In this document: piece by piece, positions 56,627 through 64,000 of the stretch
How positions within the stretch are numbered: the first letter of the stretch is position 1
Layout: every line of letters starts with the position of its first letter
Assembly (NCBI GenBank): GCA_020637775.1
Contig: JACKJV010000001.1
Location: forward strand, 1 to 64,000
Source of the DNA: Brucellaceae bacterium
GTDB taxonomy: Bacteria > Pseudomonadota > Alphaproteobacteria > Rhizobiales > Rhizobiaceae
DNA: 64,000 nt
Reading direction: 5' to 3'
Notes under the pieces: model-generated
The model's database searches: none
What the model was told of the DNA's origin: nothing
What the model saw: the letters and a program-made list of their open reading frames with translations, nothing else
Made by a program: the position numbers and the translations under genes

Positions 56627-57040
56627 TCACTCCACGGTGCGAAAGCGTGCCTGTGCGCCGCGCTCGATGGCCGCCACGGTCAGCTTGTCGAGACCGAGGC
56701 GGTCGCGCAGCATCTGCAGGAAGCGCAGTTCCTCCTGCTCGACATGCAGGTCGGCGGCGGCCACCTCGACGGCCATGGCATAGGCGGTGTCGCGCAGGCG
56801 GTGCGGCACGGATTCCGAAACGATGTCGAAGATGCGGTCGAGCCCGTCGTCGGACTGCAACAGTTCCCGGCAGACGCGCGTTGCCGAGATAAGCCGGTCT
56901 TCGCCGTAGCCCCGGAACACCGGCAGCGTTTCGATGAGATTGCCGATCCGCTTCATCTCGTCATCCGACATGGAGCGGTCCACCGCCGACATGACCACCA
57001 TGACATAGACCAGTGCATCCTGTGTCGCGAGCAGGCTCAT
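56627..57040 (-). CDS. TerB-like tellurite-resistance-family protein
   Basis: 137 residues from ATG 57040 with AGGAG 6 bp upstream. All-helical, acidic, with ALVYVMVVMSAVDRSMSDDEMKRIG (outline) and AVEVAAADLHVEQEELRFLQML, the metal-binding TerB repeat. No other ter genes are near. Probably a general stress protein. Confidence 0.85.
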   Translation of the reverse strand: MSLLATQDALVYVMVVMSAVDRSMSDDEMKRIGNLIETLPVFRGYGEDRLISATRVCRELLQSDDGLDRIFDIVSESVPHRLRDTAYAMAVEVAAADLHVEQEELRFLQMLRDRLGLDKLTVAAIERGAQARFRTVE

Positions 57041-57203
57041 CTTCAACTCCTGATCAATTCAAATCGCCGCATAGGTAGGATTTGCAAAGGGCAGACGCAA
57101 GCAAATTCCGGAGCCGCCGATTGACCCCTGCCCGCCACTTCAATATCAGGGTCCGCGCATCCTGATATGAAGCAACGCAGCGCAACCGGAGCGCCCCCGT
57201 CCC

Positions 57204-58859
57204 ATGACCGCGTCAACGCCCCTCTCGCCCGGCCTCACCCAGGCCCTCACAACGGCTGCCCAGACAAGCAAGGCCTGGCCCTTCGAGGAAGCGCGCAAGA
57301 TCATCAAACGGTACGAGAAGACGGGCTACCCGGCCGAGGTCCTGTTCGAGACCGGCTATGGCCCCTCCGGCCTGCCGCATATCGGCACATTCGGCGAAGT
57401 GGCGCGCACGACGATGGTGCGCAATGCCTTCCGCGTGCTGACCGGCGACACGGTGTCGACACGCCTGCTATGCTTTTCCGACGACATGGACGGCATGCGC
57501 AAGATCCCGGAAAACGTGCCGGACCGCAAGGCGCTGGAGCCCTATCTGCACATGCCGCTGACCGTGGTTCCCAATCCGTTTGGCGGCGAGCATCCCAGTT
57601 TCGGCCATCACAACAATGCCATGCTGCGGCGCTTTCTCGACACGTTCGGCTTCGACTACGAGTTCGCCAGCGCAACCGACTACTACAAGTCCGGCCGGTT
57701 CGACGACATCCTGCTGCGCGTCGCCGAGCGCTATGACGCCATCATGGACATCATGCTGCCCACGCTTGGCGAGGAACGGCGGGCGACCTATTCGCCCTTC
57801 CTGCCGATCTCGCCCAAGACGGGGCGCGTGCTCTATGTGCCGATGAAGGCGGTGGATGCGGCCAACGGCACCATCACCTATCTCGACGAGGATGGCGAGG
57901 AAATCACCCAGCGCGTCACCGGCGGCCAGGTGAAATTGCAGTGGAAGCCGGATTTCGGCGCGCGATGGGCAGCGCTGGGGGTCGATTTCGAAATGTTCGG
58001 CAAGGACCACGGCCCCAACATGATGGTCTACGATGCCATCTGCAAGGCACTTGGCGGGCGTCCGCCGGAGCATTTCGTCTACGAACTCTTTCTCGACGAC
58101 AAGGGCGAGAAGATTTCCAAGTCGAAAGGCAATGGCCTGACCATCGACGAATGGCTGGCCTATGCGCCCACCGAAAGCCTGGCCCTCTACATGTTCCAGA
58201 AGCCGCGCACGGCAAAGCGGCTCTATTTCGACGTCATTCCGCGCGCGGTCGACGAATATTTCACGTTCCTGTCGGCCTATGAGCGCCAGGACGAGGCCAA
58301 CCGGCTGGCCAATCCCGTCTGGCATATCCATGGCGGCAATCCGCCGGCCGGCGACATGCCGGTCAGCTTCGCCATGCTGCTCAACCTCGTCAGCGCCTCC
58401 AACGCCCATGACAAGGACGTGCTGTGGGGCTTCATCTCGCGCTACGCGCCGGGCGTGACAGCGCAGACGCATCCCAAGCTCGACGAGCTGGTGGGCTATG
58501 CTATCCGCTATTTCGACGATTTCGTGCTGCCGGCGAAGACCTTCCGCTCTCCTGACGCGGTGGAACGCGCCGCGCTGGAGACGCTGGAAGCCTCGCTCGG
58601 AACATTGCCGGCGGACGCCGATGGCGCGGCAATCCAGGATGCGGCGCTGGACGTTGCCCGCGGCATCGAACGCTACCAGGATCACAAGAAGACCAGTCCG
58701 GATGGCGGGCCTGGCGTCTCTGTCGCCTTCTTCCAGATGATCTATGAGGTCCTGCTGGGGCAAGAACGCGGACCGCGCTTCGGCTCGTTCACCGCGCTTT
58801 ACGGCATCGCGGAGATGCGCGCCCTCATTCGCAAGGCGCTCAACGGCGAACTGGCCTGA
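57204..58859 (+). CDS. lysK: Lysyl-tRNA synthetase, class I
   Basis: 551 residues. [10 protein letters not shown] is the HIGH-type motif and KISKSKGNG the KMSKS motif of the class I enzyme found in archaea, spirochaetes and Alphaproteobacteria. It charges tRNA-Lys. A strong lineage marker for this window. Confidence 0.97.
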   Translation: MTASTPLSPGLTQALTTAAQTSKAWPFEEARKIIKRYEKTGYPAEVLFETGYGPSGLPHIGTFGEVARTTMVRNAFRVLTGDTVSTRLLCFSDDMDGMRKIPENVPDRKALEPYLHMPLTVVPNPFGGEHPSFGHHNNAMLRRFLDTFGFDYEFASATDYYKSGRFDDILLRVAERYDAIMDIMLPTLGEERRATYSPFLPISPKTGRVLYVPMKAVDAANGTITYLDEDGEEITQRVTGGQVKLQWKPDFGARWAALGVDFEMFGKDHGPNMMVYDAICKALGGRPPEHFVYELFLDDKGEKISKSKGNGLTIDEWLAYAPTESLALYMFQKPRTAKRLYFDVIPRAVDEYFTFLSAYERQDEANRLANPVWHIHGGNPPAGDMPVSFAMLLNLVSASNAHDKDVLWGFISRYAPGVTAQTHPKLDELVGYAIRYFDDFVLPAKTFRSPDAVERAALETLEASLGTLPADADGAAIQDAALDVARGIERYQDHKKTSPDGGPGVSVAFFQMIYEVLLGQERGPRFGSFTALYGIAEMRALIRKALNGELA

Positions 58860-58867
58860 CGGCGGTC

Positions 58868-59176
58868 CTATTCCTTCGTCAGCAGGAGACGGCTCTGCTT
58901 TCCGAGCGTATCGGAGAGCTTGCCGGCCATGCCGGCCAGCAAGGCCGGCAGCATGAGCTGGATCGTCATGTCCGTCTCGGTGACATCGACCGTGCCGGTC
59001 ACCGTCTGGCCAAAGGCGCCGGCGGTGAAATGCAATTGCTCGTCGCGCCATTCCTTGTCGAGACGAACACCCATGCCGATGGCCTCCTCGACCTTGTCGA
59101 AACGGTTGCGCACCCGTTCCAGCGCCTTTTCGCGGCCCAGTTCATGGGAAACGGTAATGGTGACGGGCTTGGCCAT
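58868..59176 (-). CDS. Polyhydroxyalkanoic-acid-system family protein
   Basis: 102 residues from ATG 59176 with GGAG upstream. PVTITVSHELGREKALERV and VDVTETDMTIQLMLP belong to the PHA_gran_rgn/polyhydroxyalkanoic acid system family. Function not established; members occur beyond PHA clusters. Converges on lysK. Confidence 0.85.
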   Translation of the reverse strand: MAKPVTITVSHELGREKALERVRNRFDKVEEAIGMGVRLDKEWRDEQLHFTAGAFGQTVTGTVDVTETDMTIQLMLPALLAGMAGKLSDTLGKQSRLLLTKE

Positions 59177-59226
59177 GGTGGCTCCTGTGCGGGGATGCTT
59201 GCAGTCTCGTGCCACGCATATGGGCC

Positions 59227-59931
59227 TCATCGCGGCTCTTGTGAAGGCGGGGCGGGCGGATTGATCGCGCGATAGGCATAAAGCCCCCTGCCTTCGCGCC
59301 TGGCATCCTGAAGGCTTGCCTCAAGCGCCGGGGCATCCGCCCGCGTCACCCAGCCCTGGCGGGCCAGCCATGCGGCGACATCCTCCCCGCCCAGCGTGCA
59401 GGATGTGGCGATCACTGCGGGATGTGGCTTTTCGGGTGCGCGGCAGGATATGGCCCGGAGGCGGATCCAGCGGCGCAGCGCGGTTCTGGCCATCATGCCG
59501 CAAGGCCGGTCCCGTGCCTCGTCATCGCGGCAGGTGGCATCGAGCGGCAGGGTGGTTATGCCATCGAGGCGCAGGCGCTGGCCATCGGCCTCCAGCAGGT
59601 TGGTTTCAAGCACCACGGGCTTGTGCAGAAGCCGGTCCTTCCAGGCCGACCTGTCGGCGGGATCGGGTGGCGGGGCAGGCGTTGCCGGCGCGGCCAGCGG
59701 GCTCAGCGGCGCGCGCGGCTCGACACGATCGTATCCGGTGGGCGCAACGCCGGTCTTGCCGGAACCCGGAGATGGCGGCAAGATCCTTGGCCGGGCTGAA
59801 CCCAGTGGCGCCCCGTCGTTGCGTGGCGCCAGCTTTTCGACCGGCTCCACCGGGATGCGCGGCCAGAATTCCATTGCCGCGAAGAGGAAAGCCAGCAGCA
59901 TCACCGGCAGGGCCAGGTAACGCAGCCGCAC
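59227..59931 (-). CDS. SNase-like domain protein, likely inactive
   Basis: 234 residues. A signal anchor (about 4-23), a Pro-rich linker (to about 100), then an OB-fold nuclease-like domain: LRLDGITTLPLD in place of the usual L-x-G-I-D-x-P-E, CGMMARTALRRWI, IATSCTLGGEDVAAWLARQGW and ARREGRGLYAY. The catalytic Asp/Glu pattern of active SNases is largely lost, so a binding role is likelier. 7 bp after the S24 regulator, probably one operon. Confidence 0.75.
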   Translation of the reverse strand: MRLRYLALPVMLLAFLFAAMEFWPRIPVEPVEKLAPRNDGAPLGSARPRILPPSPGSGKTGVAPTGYDRVEPRAPLSPLAAPATPAPPPDPADRSAWKDRLLHKPVVLETNLLEADGQRLRLDGITTLPLDATCRDDEARDRPCGMMARTALRRWIRLRAISCRAPEKPHPAVIATSCTLGGEDVAAWLARQGWVTRADAPALEASLQDARREGRGLYAYRAINPPAPPSQEPR

Positions 59932-59938
59932 GGCCGGC

Positions 59939-60574
59939 CTACTGGCTTGCCCAGAGGATGCGGGCCATCCAGTCCACGTCCTTGCGCTCCAGCAGGCGCG
60001 GGGGATGCTCCGGGTTCAGGGAGGCGAGTTCCAGTTCGGTGCGGCCCTGACGGGCCAGCACCTTGGCCATCACCTCTCCGCCCTGCGTGCGCACCACCAC
60101 CCGGTCGCCCTTGCGGCATTGCGCGCCCGGCTGGACGATCAGGCGGTCACCGTCGCGATAGACCGGCAGCATGGAATCGCCCTGCACTTCCAGCGCATAG
60201 ACGCCCTCGCCCGGCTGGACGGGAAAGTCCACGACGTCCAGCCCCTGCCCTACCGGAAAACCGGCATCATCGAAGAAACCGCCTGCACCGGCCTGCGCCA
60301 CGCCCAGCAACGGCACGTGCGCCGGCATGCCGTAATCGCCGTTGCCCGCCCCCAGCAGCTTCAAGAACTCGTCCAGCGAGGTGCCCGTGGCGACCAGGAC
60401 CTTGGACACGGATTCGGTGGAGGGCCAGCGCAAACGGCCGTCGCCGGACTGGCGCTTGGAGCGGTTGAAGGCCGTGGAATCAAGACCGGCCTTGCGCGCA
60501 AGGGCGGAGGCCGACAGACCGTGCCGATCGGCCAGGGCATCAATGGCTGCCCAGACGCCTGCGTGGGATAGCAT
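59939..60574 (-). CDS. S24-family HTH regulator with LexA-like peptidase domain
   Basis: 211 residues. An N-terminal helix-turn-helix (SASALARKAGLDSTAFNRSKR) precedes an S24 domain with Ser in VQGDSMLPVYRDGD and Lys in EVMAKVL, and AQAGAG as a possible self-cleavage site. LexA/CI-type repressors of this group are not limited to phages. No phage genes surround it. Confidence 0.88.
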   Translation of the reverse strand: MLSHAGVWAAIDALADRHGLSASALARKAGLDSTAFNRSKRQSGDGRLRWPSTESVSKVLVATGTSLDEFLKLLGAGNGDYGMPAHVPLLGVAQAGAGGFFDDAGFPVGQGLDVVDFPVQPGEGVYALEVQGDSMLPVYRDGDRLIVQPGAQCRKGDRVVVRTQGGEVMAKVLARQGRTELELASLNPEHPPRLLERKDVDWMARILWASQ

Positions 60575-60644
60575 GGCTCCTGCCTTTTTCGCCTCAAGGA
60601 ATATTTACCTTAGGAGATCGAACAACCCGCTGTCCAGAGCACGA

Positions 60645-61271
60645 TCAGGCCATGTTGGCAAAAAACGGCCCTCGTCCGGTCGCCAGCGCGTGATCGACGT
60701 GCTCCACGCGGTCCTGTCCCCAGAACACCTCGCCATTGAGCACATAGGACGGGCTGCCGAGCGCTCCGGCAGCGATTGCCGCCTCTGTATTGGCGCTGAC
60801 GAGGGCGATGGCCGCCTCACCGCGCGCCTTGGCCAGGATCGCTGAAGCGTCGAACCCGGCCGCGCCCAGCCTGTCCGCGATGACCGCATCGTCGGCCACA
60901 TTCGCTTCGTCCACCCATACGGCGCGATAGAGGCTGTCCAGATAGGCGAAGGCGTCGGCGCCCTCGTCCACCAGCACCGCAACCGTGGCGTCGGCCAGCG
61001 TGGGATCGGTCGGGAAATGCGCCGGCTTCAGGTTGACCGGCAGATCGCGCATGGCGGCGATGCGCTGCAGTTCCAGCATGCGGTAGCGCTGACGCGGCAA
61101 GGGACGCCGGGCTAGCGGCAACGCGCCGGAGGTCTCGAAAACCTCGCCAAGCCGGACCGGGCGCAGGTTCAGCCGGGCGCCGTGACGCCGCGCCACGTCG
61201 CCGATGGCCTGATGACCGAAATAGCTGAAGGGCGAAATGCAGGTGAAATAGTAGTCGATATGCGCCGTCAT
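60645..61271 (-). CDS. 2-hydroxychromene-2-carboxylate isomerase family (DsbA fold)
   Basis: 208 residues. IDYYFTCISPFSYFG is the N-terminal active loop with Ser in place of a DsbA cysteine; GALGSPSYVLNGEVFWGQDRVEHV (outline) is the C-terminal glutathione-site block. Such kappa-class GST-like isomerases act in aromatic catabolism, but no aromatic genes are near. Confidence 0.9.
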   Translation of the reverse strand: MTAHIDYYFTCISPFSYFGHQAIGDVARRHGARLNLRPVRLGEVFETSGALPLARRPLPRQRYRMLELQRIAAMRDLPVNLKPAHFPTDPTLADATVAVLVDEGADAFAYLDSLYRAVWVDEANVADDAVIADRLGAAGFDASAILAKARGEAAIALVSANTEAAIAAGALGSPSYVLNGEVFWGQDRVEHVDHALATGRGPFFANMA

Positions 61272-61352
61272 GGGTTTCCCTCGCTTCGCCGTCGTCCGGC
61301 AGGCTCATGCAGAGATTAGGGCCTGGCCAGAAAAAGGACAGGGCCAGGCGCT

Positions 61353-61901
61353 TTACGGTGCTGCCTGCCTGGCGAAGGTTCGCAGGTTGGCATGGGAGGT
61401 CATGAAGGCGCGCTCGGCTTCCGTCGGGGGCCGCGGCCGGTCCTCGTAACCCAGCGCCTCGATGACCTCGCCGGCGCGGATGAAGTGACGATTGGAAAAA
61501 TCGTAGATGCCGGCCGTCGTCATCACCACGGCAGCGGTGGTGCCATCCTCCAGCAGGAAGCGATGGCGGCCGATGATCTGGCTGTCCTCCCAGGTCTCGA
61601 TGGTGGAGACCACGTCGAAGCGCTTCCAGAGCCTTATCTCGCGCACATAGACGGCTTGCACGCCGCCCATGAGCGGCCCCCAGTTGCGCGCGCGGGTGAG
61701 CCTGAGAAGCCCGGAGCGGAAGAAGATGTCGAGCCGGCCGCAATCGGCCAGCATCATGTAGCGGGCATTGTTGAGATGAAGGTTCGGGTCGATGTCCGTT
61801 GGCAGGCAACGGAAGGTGAGCCGGCTTTCGTCACCGTCCCGGAACGGACCGCGGCGGCGATATGTCGCCGCGATCCGGATCATGCGGGCCCATACATACA
61901 T
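61353..61901 (-). CDS. 4HBT-type thioesterase-like protein
   Basis: 182 residues. LHLNNARYMMLADCGRLDIFF is the thioesterase active-site region (Asn/Asp). The family acts on acyl-CoA; substrate unknown. Next to a FadJ-type gene on the same strand, 21 bp apart, which fits a fatty-acyl-CoA role. Confidence 0.82.
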   Translation of the reverse strand: MYVWARMIRIAATYRRRGPFRDGDESRLTFRCLPTDIDPNLHLNNARYMMLADCGRLDIFFRSGLLRLTRARNWGPLMGGVQAVYVREIRLWKRFDVVSTIETWEDSQIIGRHRFLLEDGTTAAVVMTTAGIYDFSNRHFIRAGEVIEALGYEDRPRPPTEAERAFMTSHANLRTFARQAAP

Positions 61902-61922
61902 GGGAGATGCGCCCTTTCAGCG

Positions 61923-64000
61923 TCAGGCGGCCTGCTTCTCTTCGGCTTTGGCGCCGTAACGCTGGTAGAAGGTCTCGCCCTTTCCGGCCATCTCGACCAG
62001 ACCCTTCGGCGCCTTGAACTGCTTGCCGTATTTCTTCTGCAGTTTCTTCGCCAGGTCGACGAATTCGGCCACGCCCATGCCGTCGATATAGGAGAGCGTA
62101 CCGCCCGTGTAGGGCGCAAAACCGAAGGCCAGGATGGAGCCGACATCGGCCTCGCGCGGGTCGGTGACGATGCCTTCTTCCATGACGCGGGCCGCTTCCA
62201 GCGCGATGGTGACGAGGAAGCGCTGCTTGAGTTCCTCCACATCCACCTTGTCGGGATCCTGCTGCGGATAGAGATCCTTCAGGCCCGGCCAGAGATGCTT
62301 CCTGGCCGGCTTGGCCGGATAATCGTAGAAGCCCTTGCCGTTCTTGCGGCCAAGGCGCCCGTGCTTGTCCACCATGGTGTCGACCAGCTCGACATGGCTC
62401 ATGTCGACGGCCTTCTCGCCCATGTCGCGGATGGTCTGCTTGAGGATCTTCTGCGACAGGTCGATGGCGGTCTCGTCGTTGAGCGCCAGCGGCCCGACCG
62501 GCATGCCGGCCATCTTGGCTGCGTTCTCGATCATGGCCGGCGGCACGCCCTCGATGAGCATGTTGTAGGCTTCCGACATGTAGCGCAGCACGCAGCGGTT
62601 GACGTAGAAGCCGCGCGTGTCATTGACCACGATCGGCGTCTTTTTGATGGCGCGGACATAGTCGATCGCCGTGGCGAGCGCCTTGTCGCCGGTCTTCTTG
62701 CCCATGATGATTTCCACCAGCATCATCTTGTCCACCGGCGAGAAGAAGTGGATGCCGATGAAGTTCTTCGGGCGCGCCGAGTTCTTCGCCAGTCCGGTGA
62801 TCGGAATGGTGGAGGTGTTGGAAGCGAAGATGCCGGTGGACTTGAGAACGGCTTCCGCCTTTTCCGTCACGCCCTTCTTGATTTCCGAATCCTCGAACAC
62901 CGCCTCGATGACGAGGTCGGCGCCGTCGAGTTCGGCATAGTCCGGCGTGGCGGTGATCAGCGAAAGCAGCTTTTCCTTGTCGTCCGCGGTGGCACGGCCC
63001 TTCTTGATGAGACCGTCCATCAGGCTGGCCGAATGGGCCTTGCCCTTGTCCGCGGATTCCTGGTCACGGTCGATCAGGACGACCGGAATGCCGGCCTTCG
63101 CGGTGACATAGGCAATGCCGGCGCCCATGAAGCCCGCGCCCAGAACGCCGACCTTCCTGAACTTCGTCGGCTTGATACCCTCGGGGCGGCGCGCGCCCTT
63201 GTTCAGTTCCTGCAGCGAGACGAAGAGCGAGCGGATCATCATGCCCGCCTCGGTGGTCTGAAGGATCTCGGCGAAATAGCGCTGCTCGATGCGCAATGCC
63301 GTGTCGAAGGGCACGAGCAGGCCCTCATAGATGCACTTCAGGATGGCCGTGGCCGCAGGATAATTGCCATAGGACTGCTTGCGCAGATGAGCGATGGCCG
63401 GCGGAAAGAGATTGGCCCCGGCCGCGGAGTAGACCGGGCCGCCGGGCAGCTTGAAACCCTTCTTGTCCCACGGCTGGACCGGCTCCAAACCGTCCTTGAT
63501 GAGCTTTTTAGCCTCATCCACCAGCTTTTTGCCCGGCACGACGGACGTGACCAGGCCCATCTTGAGCGCCTTGGCAGGCGACAGGGTCTGGCCCGTCGTC
63601 ATCATCTGCATGGCCGACTGCGTGTCGGTCAGGCGTGGCACGCGCTGGGTGCCGCCGGCGCCGGGGAAGATGCCGACCTTGACTTCCGGCAGGGCGATCT
63701 TCACCGCGTCGCTGTCAGCCACCACACGGGCATGGCAGGCCAGCGATAATTCGAACGCGCCGCCCATGCAGGTGCCGTTGATGGCCGACACCCATGGCTT
63801 GCCGCAGGTCTCCAGCTTGCGCCAGAGCCAGTTCATGCGCCCGGCCGCCTCGAAGACGAGTTCGGCGGCCTTTGCCGGATCCTGTGCCCTGGCGTCGCGG
63901 ATGGTATCGAAGATGCCGCGCAGCATGGTCAGATCCGCACCGCCGGAGAAGCTGTCCGTCTTGCCGGAGGTGAAGACGGCACCCTTGACCGCCTCGTCGG
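61923..64000 (-). CDS. fadJ: 3-hydroxyacyl-CoA dehydrogenase / enoyl-CoA hydratase FadJ type (partial)
   Basis: About 690 residues are in view; the N-terminus is beyond the right edge. The frame is open to 64000, and before the first in-window Met it encodes FTSGKTDSFSGGADLTMLRG, the normal crotonase oxyanion region, so the gene continues. Crotonase part: NGTCMGGAFELSLACHARV and VGIFPGAGGTQRVPRL. Dehydrogenase part: VGVLGAGFMGAGIAYVTAKAG (NAD), then FFSPVDKMMLVE. Beta-oxidation of fatty acids. Confidence 0.93.
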   Translation of the reverse strand, partial: DEAVKGAVFTSGKTDSFSGGADLTMLRGIFDTIRDARAQDPAKAAELVFEAAGRMNWLWRKLETCGKPWVSAINGTCMGGAFELSLACHARVVADSDAVKIALPEVKVGIFPGAGGTQRVPRLTDTQSAMQMMTTGQTLSPAKALKMGLVTSVVPGKKLVDEAKKLIKDGLEPVQPWDKKGFKLPGGPVYSAAGANLFPPAIAHLRKQSYGNYPAATAILKCIYEGLLVPFDTALRIEQRYFAEILQTTEAGMMIRSLFVSLQELNKGARRPEGIKPTKFRKVGVLGAGFMGAGIAYVTAKAGIPVVLIDRDQESADKGKAHSASLMDGLIKKGRATADDKEKLLSLITATPDYAELDGADLVIEAVFEDSEIKKGVTEKAEAVLKSTGIFASNTSTIPITGLAKNSARPKNFIGIHFFSPVDKMMLVEIIMGKKTGDKALATAIDYVRAIKKTPIVVNDTRGFYVNRCVLRYMSEAYNMLIEGVPPAMIENAAKMAGMPVGPLALNDETAIDLSQKILKQTIRDMGEKAVDMSHVELVDTMVDKHGRLGRKNGKGFYDYPAKPARKHLWPGLKDLYPQQDPDKVDVEELKQRFLVTIALEAARVMEEGIVTDPREADVGSILAFGFAPYTGGTLSYIDGMGVAEFVDLAKKLQKKYGKQFKAPKGLVEMAGKGETFYQRYGAKAEEKQAA

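Noticed and set aside
59939..60574. S24/LexA-like repressor as a sign of a prophage
   Set aside because: No integrase, structural or lysis gene is nearby; neighbours are ordinary chromosomal genes.

Overview
The window is about 63% GC chromosomal DNA, tightly packed on both strands, with no phage, insertion sequence or CRISPR. It most likely comes from a Hyphomicrobiales (Rhizobiales) alphaproteobacterium near the Phyllobacteriaceae/Aurantimonadaceae. The reasons are gcrA, metZ behind a SAM-II riboswitch, a class I lysyl-tRNA synthetase (lysK), the alphaproteobacterial block murA / DUF2948 / hisD / UPF0262 / LMW phosphatase / infA / maf / yacG / tRNA-Phe, a CrbS-like hybrid kinase and DUF6460. 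The genus cannot be fixed from this sequence alone.

Layout, left to right. 0-1 kb: a partial secreted Gly/Met-repeat protein and a small secreted protein. 1.1-5 kb: an IclR regulator divergent from a self-sufficient P450-reductase fusion, with a palindromic operator between them, then a GNAT acetyltransferase. 5-11 kb: the conserved housekeeping block. 11.2-17.5 kb: tRNA-Thr, a four-gene translationally coupled operon (QueC-like PP-loop ATPase, GT25 glycosyltransferase, polysaccharide pyruvyl transferase, MurF-like ligase), then galE and mscL. 17.8-25.8 kb: CrbS/CrbR-type two-component system, a diverged symporter-like membrane protein, a hydrolase and a thioesterase. 26-31 kb: pyrD, MATE pump, histone-deacetylase-like amidohydrolase and small proteins. 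31-33 kb: an arsenic operon (arsR, two different arsenate reductases, arsH) without an efflux pump. 33.2-37.9 kb: a copper island with cueR, a DUF305 protein, cytochrome c, a CopG-like protein, an L,D-transpeptidase, two paralogous Cys/His-rich exported peptides and a 36-residue membrane peptide. Four MerR/CueR-type promoters, all with exactly 19-bp spacers, serve this island. 38-48 kb: an LtaS/OpgB-type sulfatase-fold enzyme, a dCTP deaminase, metZ with its riboswitch, apaG, hslO-argF-argD and gcrA. 48.6-54.6 kb: phoU, phoR, divergent ppk2, a GT2 glycosyltransferase and a LuxR solo. 54.8-64 kb: a solute-binding protein, a sterol-desaturase-like hydroxylase, lysK, small proteins, an S24 regulator, and the start of a fatty-acid oxidation region with a partial FadJ-type enzyme cut by the right edge.

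Two regions look least ordinary. One is the coupled surface-glycan cassette at 11.8-15.8 kb, where a QueC-like ATPase and a Mur-type ligase each carry a four-cysteine cluster. The other is the copper island, where one CueR appears to control four promoters, two of which are placed to give leaderless mRNAs for paralogous exported peptides. All functions are inferred from recognisable motifs and context; no database search was possible.
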